A DNA stretch of 64,000 nucleotides from Rebecca billardiae RCC1528 (taxonomy: Eukaryota > Haptophyta): contig OZ251248.1 in the NCBI GenBank assembly GCA_965240325.2, forward strand, positions 744,001-808,000. The letters are read 5' to 3'. The number at the start of each line of letters is the position of its first letter. The stretch's first letter is position 1. The position numbers and the translations under genes are program-made. Under the pieces are notes generated by a model. The model made no database searches. It was not told the origin of the DNA and was given only the letters and a program-made list of their open reading frames with translations. This document shows positions 57,577 to 64,000 of this stretch, piece after piece.

Positions 57577-60500
57577 GCTCCGATCATCATCATCCGGTTG
57601 ACGACCCCGCCCCTAATATATATGTGGGGTTATTGGCACAATAACTGATTATTGTCTAAGAGGACGGTGGGAGCGCAATGCGCCGTATCAACACCTGCCT
57701 GCCATTCGGCCCGAGCCAGGCGGCCGAGCTCAAGTCCGGCCGCCATCTTGGCCACCCTCTTCTCGCTCGTGCCACGAGGGACTTTTGAGCCTGCTCTGTG
57801 CTCTCGCACAACGACCCCGAGCAACCTACTCGCTGTGATGCTCCTGGGCCTTAGGCAAATAGGCAAGGTTGGCGGCGGCACAGGACGGCCAATTGGTGAA
57901 CTGGGTTTTTCATCAGGCGCCGAGCGAACCGACGCAGTCCAGTGCCTCTCGCTTACACTCGCAGCGAACGCCCTTCGGAAGTGCCCACTGGCATGATGGC
58001 TGCAGCTGTTTCCGGGCCCGCATCTTCGCGATGCCCTCTGCACGATGGTGCTTCGTGCCTTGCTCTCATGCGGCTTAGTAGCGGCTCTCGAGCTGCGCCT
58101 ACAAATAAACAGTCTGGTATCTCGCAGCGTGGCTCTGCCCTGCCCGGCGTGTGCCTCGCCTCCTCGCTGCCGAATCCGATCTGGATGGCGCAGGCGCTTC
58201 GACTGGACGGCTAGACATATATATATATTAAACTACTCGTCGACGATATTAATCGCGATGATATGAATTATGATCGACGATCATCATCATCATCAGGCAT
58301 CTATATATTAACGACGTATATTAAATATTATAATAATAAATAATATATAAGCTCGTCGCGTCATCCGCATATATCTGAGCGCGATGCACCTTGAATGACC
58401 CCAGTGGGCGGAAATGGCCATATCTCCCGGAGATTGCGTTTACTGACGTACGTCAGTAAAGTTTCGTCGGGATTTTCAGCAATTTCATTGGAGGAGGGTG
58501 CCTCACTCTATTGTCCAAACATGCATTTTCGGGATGTGAAGCTGTAAGTGTTTCGCCTTGCGGAGTAGCGCAGCCGCCAATCCGTCCAATGGGAAGCCAG
58601 CTCGGGCTTCGCTCAATGAAAAATGATCACATCGGCTCCCGCGAGCCCCGATAGGAAATAGAGCTCGCTCCGTTCCACTTCGTCGGTATCTCGCCGTCTC
58701 GTGGTGGGCGAGGGGCGGAGCTGAGTGGTTGGGTCTGCGGCGCAGACTGCGATGCTGGGCTGCTGACGTTCTCCGCGCGGGATATCTGAGGGGCACGCGA
58801 GCTGTATGTAGGGCACGCCTTGCAAACAATCTCCCCGCTGTACGTGCAGGTCATGCTAGCGTCCTCCGCGCCAAAAAAACCTGCTTGTTCTTGCGCGAGG
58901 CCCGAGTCCGCGGCACTCGGTCGCTGCTCGCCGCAAGCTGGCACGCGTCAGCGTCTACACATTCACGATTCGGTGGTCATCGTGCGCCTGAGGACGGGGG
59001 CGATCTACTGAGTGCGCTGCTAGATGAGCAGGCCCGCGTAAGGTTAGATCACCCTGCTCCTCACGCCTTGCGCGCACCTTGGGTTGCTTCCGTCACGCTT
59101 GAGGCGCTTCACGTCGCACGGGTCGGCGTAAGCTGTGTGTGTGATGCAAGCAGACGTCTTCCAAGCCTGGCTTGTACCCGATGGGAGAGCATACTTCTAT
59201 CGCCTTCAGCCACCACCTTCTCCGGCGTTCGACGCCCACACTACATGCGACCACAGCCATACGCAGCTCGTCGGGACTCGTCTCCGTTAGCTTATCGATG
59301 TGCAAACGCCAAGGCCTGTGACACGCAGGGAAGACTGATTCGCCATGGCATTTGTGCACTGCGTGAAGTATTGACACCAGCGCACGTTCGCCAGGTAGAT
59401 TTGCGGGAGCAGAGCGTGCTTTTCTGCAAGGATTCGCACACGTATCACAGAAGTTCAGCAGTCGCGGGCTCGGACTGAAGATCTCTGCACCGTCGCTTGG
59501 CCGTGAGTGACAGGAACAGGCGAGGAGCTCCCACGGTGCTGGCGCACAACATGCCGTGACAGCGGGGGGCACACACATGGCGCGTGCGCTGACACAACCG
59601 CGCGGACGACCGGGCTAGGCGCCACTGATCGGCCGCCCTCGGGCAAGGCACCGGCGGACTTCGCGGCCGGAACGCCATCGGGACAGCCGTCCCTCGTTTC
59701 GGCCGCCAGATAGTCTTTCGCCTTCTTCAAAACTCTAAACATTGACTGGCCAAGTAACTCTGAGATTCGCAATCGTGCGGCCAAAAACGGGGCTGGGGGG
59801 CAGTCAAGGTGTATTGTACGCGACGTAGTCCCATCATCAGCATCAATAATAATAATAATAATATATATATATATATAAACTCAGCCCTGGCGGGCGGGGG
59901 GGTCGGCGGGCCGTGCCAGTGCTGTCGCAATATTTCCCCAGCGGGTTCGCGCCTTTTATTTATAGCGGTTTGACGGGCAGGATGACTACGAATAATAACA
60001 ATGCGACATCATACCGAGATGATTGTGAGCTACCCGACTCACTGACGAATAATAACGCGACAGATGACTCTGGTGCGAGCTCAGCGACAGTGTGATTGCG
60101 CGTGTATTCCTGCACCCACTGTGATGCTACTCGTCATCGTGCCGAGCCTTCGACTGCGCGCACGCACTGCCAACTGATTGGCGTGCGACGGCGGCGTGCC
60201 CGTGTGCGCCTGACGGTGACGGTTTGTCCTTGGAGCTAAACACGAAAACAGTTCAAGTTGTGGCGGAGTGTGATGTTCAGTGCATCCTACCGATTTCTGT
60301 CTCTCTGTCTCTCTGTCTCTCTATGTTGATTTCTAACGGTTATTATTATTTGAAATCAGTGTAATGGGCCCGGTCTTTATATTAAAATCGTACGTACCGT
60401 TTTACTGTCATTGACTACTGTCTAGTCATAGTATCTCCCGGCGACTGCACCCGCGTTGCGCCACTTCGGCGGTGACGGCGATGGCGTGCTGATCGCCCTC

Positions 60501-61782
60501 AACGCAAGGAGCGGTGGCGATGCTCAGGTCGACGTGTCTCTCGCGCGCGCGGTGGTGCGCAGCGCGCGCAGAGGCCCGTGCGGCGCTGAGGTGCTCCAGC
60601 TGGGCGGCGGCGCCGGTCGCGATCAACGGTGGGCACGCGCTGCTCGAGCAGGCACACGAAGCGCAGCGCATGCGTCACCGGCTTCACGACGTCGGCCTCC
60701 TCCCGCAGCGCCCGTGCCATGGTGGAGGATGGCGCGGCGATCTTGCACGCTCGGCGACTCATTTCTCTGCGAAAGAGCGCTTTGGCTCGGTCATAGCGCG
60801 CTGTCGCCTGCGCCGCCGACTCGCGAAGATGCGGTTCCTGCCACGGCTGCAAACCCGGCAGGTGCGTGCGGTGCGCGTCGTACGCCGCTTTGCGCTGCCC
60901 CTCCGTCGCATTGGCCACTGTCGACGCCATGCAGGCTGGACGTGGGCCCCCGAGCGCCGAGCGATCTTTGGCCGCGAGCTCGCGAGCGCGAAAGATGATC
61001 GCTGGTCAGGAGTCCTGTGCGGTAGCAAACGGATTTGCATGCGCCCGACCTTGCCAACCGGGGCACGCGACAGTCCGGTGTGTGGATTCCGGTTATGGTG
61101 TTCAGAAGGCCGCGCCAAATCTTGCGTCGCGTGCGATGGCGCTTCCCGCCCGCGAGACACCTCGTGATGAGGGCCTTTCCGCACCGAACTCGACGCGCGA
61201 CGGTGGATCGCGCGAGGTGGCTGTCGTGCGCAGCGCTTAATACTATGGCTCGTGCGAGCGCTCGACGTGCAAGTCGGGCGAGGACCGCCCCAGGTCGCAC
61301 GATCGTGTCGACGCGCCGAGCGTGCCTCCAAACGCGTCGACTTTGGCCCCCGTTCGACCTGCACGCGAGACGACGAGGGCAGCAAACGCGAATCGGGCGA
61401 AAACACGTCTCGGGAATCCCCGCGCGATGTCCGCGCCGGCGTTGGATTCGGCGCGCGCGGCCCACGCGCTCCGCGCCATCCAGGACTCTCTTTCGGCCGA
61501 GCGTCCCCAGTGGGAGCTGCGAGGGCGCCCGGTAGTGAGCGAAGCGACCCGGCAGCGAGGGAGGCGATTTTCTTTTCTTTGCGAGGCGATTTTCTTTTTT
61601 CTTTTTCTTTTTCTTATCTTTTTCCCGGGCACTACAAGGGGCGGACCTACGGCCCGCCATATATATAATATATATCCGCGCGCGACTCGATCGCGACGAT
61701 GATGACGCGAGTGATGATTAGCAGCAGGGCGCCCTGCTGGTGAATGTGATGGCGGCGCCGCCGAGCGCGTGCGCGCGGGCCG
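57577..61782. other. gene-poor region with AT-rich islands and simple repeats
   Basis: AT-rich islands lie at 58210-58350 (TATATATATATTAAAC; TATTATAATAATAAATAAT) and 59845-59882 (AATAATAATAATATATATAT). A CTCTGTCT microsatellite lies at 60300-60322. A T/C tract at 61568-61625 ends in TTTTTCCCGGGC. The most protein-like frame is 60930-60499 (-), containing GQRKAAYDAHRTHLPGLQPW, then RYDRAKALFRREMSRRACKI. It is stopped by a TGA upstream near 61008 and seems to change frame near 60640, so at best it is a decayed fragment. I assign no function. Confidence 0.5.
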
Positions 61783-64000
61783 CTAGCCCCACAGCGACTC
61801 GGAGCGGTACACCAGGAAGTCGAGCTCCTCGTACTCCGAGTTGCGCGCGAGCAGGCTCTCGACGCGCGCGTCGATCCGGTCCGAGACCGCCTGCGCCTCC
61901 GTGAGGAACGGGTGCTGCTCGCCGCGCCGCTCCGAGATCACGTTGGAGTAGGCGATGCCGACCGTGTCGCCGGTGAGCGGGTTGGTCTCCTCGTGCACGG
62001 TCCAGCCGGCGGGCAGCGACGAGGCGAACGAGAGCATCAGCTCCGGCAGCCATGCCATCTCGGTGTCGAGGTGGACGGGGACTCCGAGCGCGTTGGCGGC
62101 GATCAGAATCTCCGGAGCCTGAGATTGCGGCAAGGGCGGGAGATCGCGGGGAGATTGCGGCAAGGGCGGGAGATCGCGGCGAGATCCGACGTGGCGGGCG
62201 GGGAGGGCGCGGCGCGACGCGTGAGGACGCGAGGGCGGCGGACGGCGCGCAGCGCAGCAGCTGTGCGCGCCAGCAGTGCACACGCAGTCCGGCGCGCCGG
62301 GCGCCCGCCCGCGCGCGCGCCCGCCCGCGCGCGCGCTCGGCCGCGCGCGCTCGGCCGCAGCGCGCGGCGCGCACCGGGCAAGGCTTGAGCCGGATGGCGG
62401 CGCTGCGCATCTGACGGTACGGCCCAGCGACCTCGCTGATCGCCTGCCGCCGCGCCTCGTCGTGGAGCTCGTCCAGCCGCTCCTCCTGCGGCCGCGGCGG
62501 CGGCCGAGCGGGCGAGCGCGCAGCGACAATGGTCAGCGGCGTGCGGTGGGCGCGCGCCGCTGCGCGCGGGCGCGCGCGGGCACGTCGCGCGCGCGCGCGG
62601 CGTGCGGCTCGGCCGCCAGGCGGCGGCATGGGCGCGCGCTCGATGTGCGGGCCCGCGCGGCCCGCGCGCGCACCCGCTCGCGGTTCACTTGCTCGAAGAC
62701 ACGCGCCACGATGGAGGAGGTCGCGCCGGTTTCGGCCGCGCTGTGCGCGGCGGCGGCGCGCTCGGCGGCGGTCGACGTGTCCGAACGCTTGCGCGTTGGC
62801 GGCCGCGGCGTCTCGATGGCCTTGCCCTTGCCCTTGCGGTTGGGCGCGAGGTAGGGCAGCGTCTGCGCGCGCGTGCCGGTGCCAAAGTCGTAATAGTACA
62901 GCGAGCCGTCCGCGCCTCCGAACTGCATCCAGCCTGCACAGGCGCAGGCGCAGCGCGCGCGGCGGCGGCGCCAGGCGTCAATGGGAGGGATGATGGGGAG
63001 TCCCGTGAATTGCCATACTTCTTCCCTCGGAGGGCGGAGGGAACGGCGCGGACGTGCCGGCATGGACCCAACACGCGGCGCGGCGCGGCGGCGCACGGCT
63101 CGCACGCGGCGGCGCACGGGAGGGCTGCGCGGCGGCGCGCGGCCTCCGCGCGGCGCAGGCGCGCGCGCGCGCGCGCGCACTGTCGTAGTGAGCAAACTTG
63201 CGCTTGACGCCCGCGCCAAACGCGCGCCGGTACGCCACGAAGTCTCGGAAGGTTCCGAGAAGCGGGTGCTCGTCGCGGCTCTCGCCCGTGAGCACGTTGA
63301 CGAAGCTGCAGTCGCCGAGGAAGCGCGGCGGCTCGGCGGGCGCGGCCTCGCGCCACAGCACGGGCAGCGGCGCGGTCAGTGCCTCGATGGCCACCCAGAG
63401 CAAGAAGTGCTCGGACGATTCGGAGGAGGCGTCGATGCTGCGCGCGGGCGCGGGCCGCGCGCGCGCGCGTGAGCGGGCGGTGTGCGCCTCGCGGCCTCCG
63501 CGCGCGGCAGCTGCACCGCGCGCACTGGGCGGGGTAGGGTTGTGGCGTAGGGCTGGCGGAGGGCGCGCGCCGCGAGCGCGCACCCGAGCAGCTCCGCCAT
63601 CGCCGCCACGTCTTCGGGCGCGACCGGGCGCACGGCGCGCGGCTGCATCGACGGGCGCGGCTGAAGCTGCATGCACGCGACCACCTGCTCGATCGACGAC
63701 GCGGCGACGCCCGCGTTGTACCCGAGCTCCTGCCGGCTGAGCTCGCTCGCCGCGCGGCTGAGCCGGGTGAACAGCTTGCGCTCGTCGCCGTGGCGCTCGA
63801 GTGACACCCACGGCGCCTCCCGCTCCGTGGGCACCGGCACTCGGACCGCGAGCGCGGCGGCGGCCTCGGCGCCGGCGCCGGCGCGCCTGTCGGTGAGCTG
63901 CGCGTGCGCCGCGCGCACGGCGTGCATCGTCTTCGCCAGCCGGCGCTTGAGCGGGCGGCGCGTCGCGTACACTCGCTCGAGCCGGCGCACGACCGCGGCC
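61783..64000 (-). CDS. multi-WW-domain protein, CEP164-like (5' end outside window)
   Basis: Exons on the minus strand are >64000-63584, 63437-63181, 62933-62674, 62485-62375 and 62118-61783, giving 459 residues plus partial codons. Two modules have the CEP164-type layout of a short helix then a WW fold. One is EDVAAMAELLG-IDASSESSEHFLLWVAIEAL, then APLPVLW...DCSFVNVLTGESRDEHPL. The other is PEILIAANALGV...LPELMLSFASSLPAGW, then GIAYSNVISERRGEQHPF. A third partial one reads SWMQFGGADGSLYYYDFGTG. A basic/helical linker (KRKRSDTSTA... FEQVNRER-EERLDELHDEA) sits between. Joins were fixed by this homology: ELLG/IDASS and HYDS/WMQFG. In CEP164 this WW binds a kinase at centriole appendages during ciliogenesis, but the assignment here is by domain only. 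Confidence 0.72.
62119..62200. repeat. ~38-bp tandem repeat in an intron of the WW gene
   Basis: GAGATTGCGGCAAGGGCGGG followed by AGATCGCGG is repeated twice, with a further partial copy, right next to the acceptor CAG of the last intron. Confidence 0.85.

Noticed and set aside
60499-61008. Possible gene with GRAHANPF-like motif upstream of a stop
   Set aside because: Slight resemblance to a tRNA methyltransferase N-terminal motif, but with stops and frame changes; too weak to assign.

Overview
The window reads as nuclear DNA of a GC-rich protist, most plausibly a flagellated alga with a secondary plastid. Coding regions are split by short spliceosomal introns that are almost pure G+C. The gene set includes katanin p60, a PKA regulatory subunit, PPWD1, mitochondrial 2-oxoglutarate dehydrogenase and a class II aldolase with a signal-peptide-like leader. 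A haptophyte is my favoured guess, from composition and gene mix only. I saw no rRNA, tRNA, CRISPR array, bacterial operon or virus gene.

Layout. 1-5.9 kb: the 3' end of an unrecognised gene, then a GC-rich satellite with trimeric higher-order structure, then an array of nested palindromes. 5.9-10 kb: divergent katanin p60 (-) and an EF-hand calcium sensor (+). 10-24.5 kb: gene-poor and repeat-rich. It holds a fold-back repeat, a 2.39-kb pogo/Tigger-like DNA transposon with TA target sites and a broken transposase (a perfect 290-bp palindrome lies inside it), a small Q-rich coiled-coil gene, and a 3.09-kb element with 664-bp terminal inverted repeats. 24.6-31 kb: PPWD1, a GT14-type glycosyltransferase and a four-helix membrane protein. 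31-36 kb: an ankyrin/MoeZ-like/rhodanese fusion (-) divergent from class II fructose-bisphosphate aldolase (+). 37-45 kb: four minus-strand features, namely a 1,382-residue coiled-coil protein, an AID/APOBEC-like deaminase candidate, an acylated PKA regulatory subunit and the spacers between them. 46-53 kb: a LIMR-family membrane protein (-) only 236 bp from OGDH E1 (+). 54-57.6 kb: two divergent F-box/RCC1 paralogues, one of them broken. 57.6-61.8 kb: no convincing gene, with AT-rich islands. 61.8-64 kb: the 3' part of a multi-WW, CEP164-like gene running off the window.

The genes do not form one pathway. There is a loose signalling and ciliary flavour: katanin, CEP164-like WW protein, coiled-coil protein, and a PKA regulatory subunit and calcium sensor that both begin MGCGAS. 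The rest is central metabolism (OGDH, aldolase) and sulfur-carrier chemistry. Of 27 introns I could place by protein continuity, 22 begin GTGCG and 26 end CAG, so the gene models are internally consistent. The most unusual items are the deaminase candidate, the ankyrin-MoeZ fusion, the two DNA elements with defined ends, and the donor-site preference.
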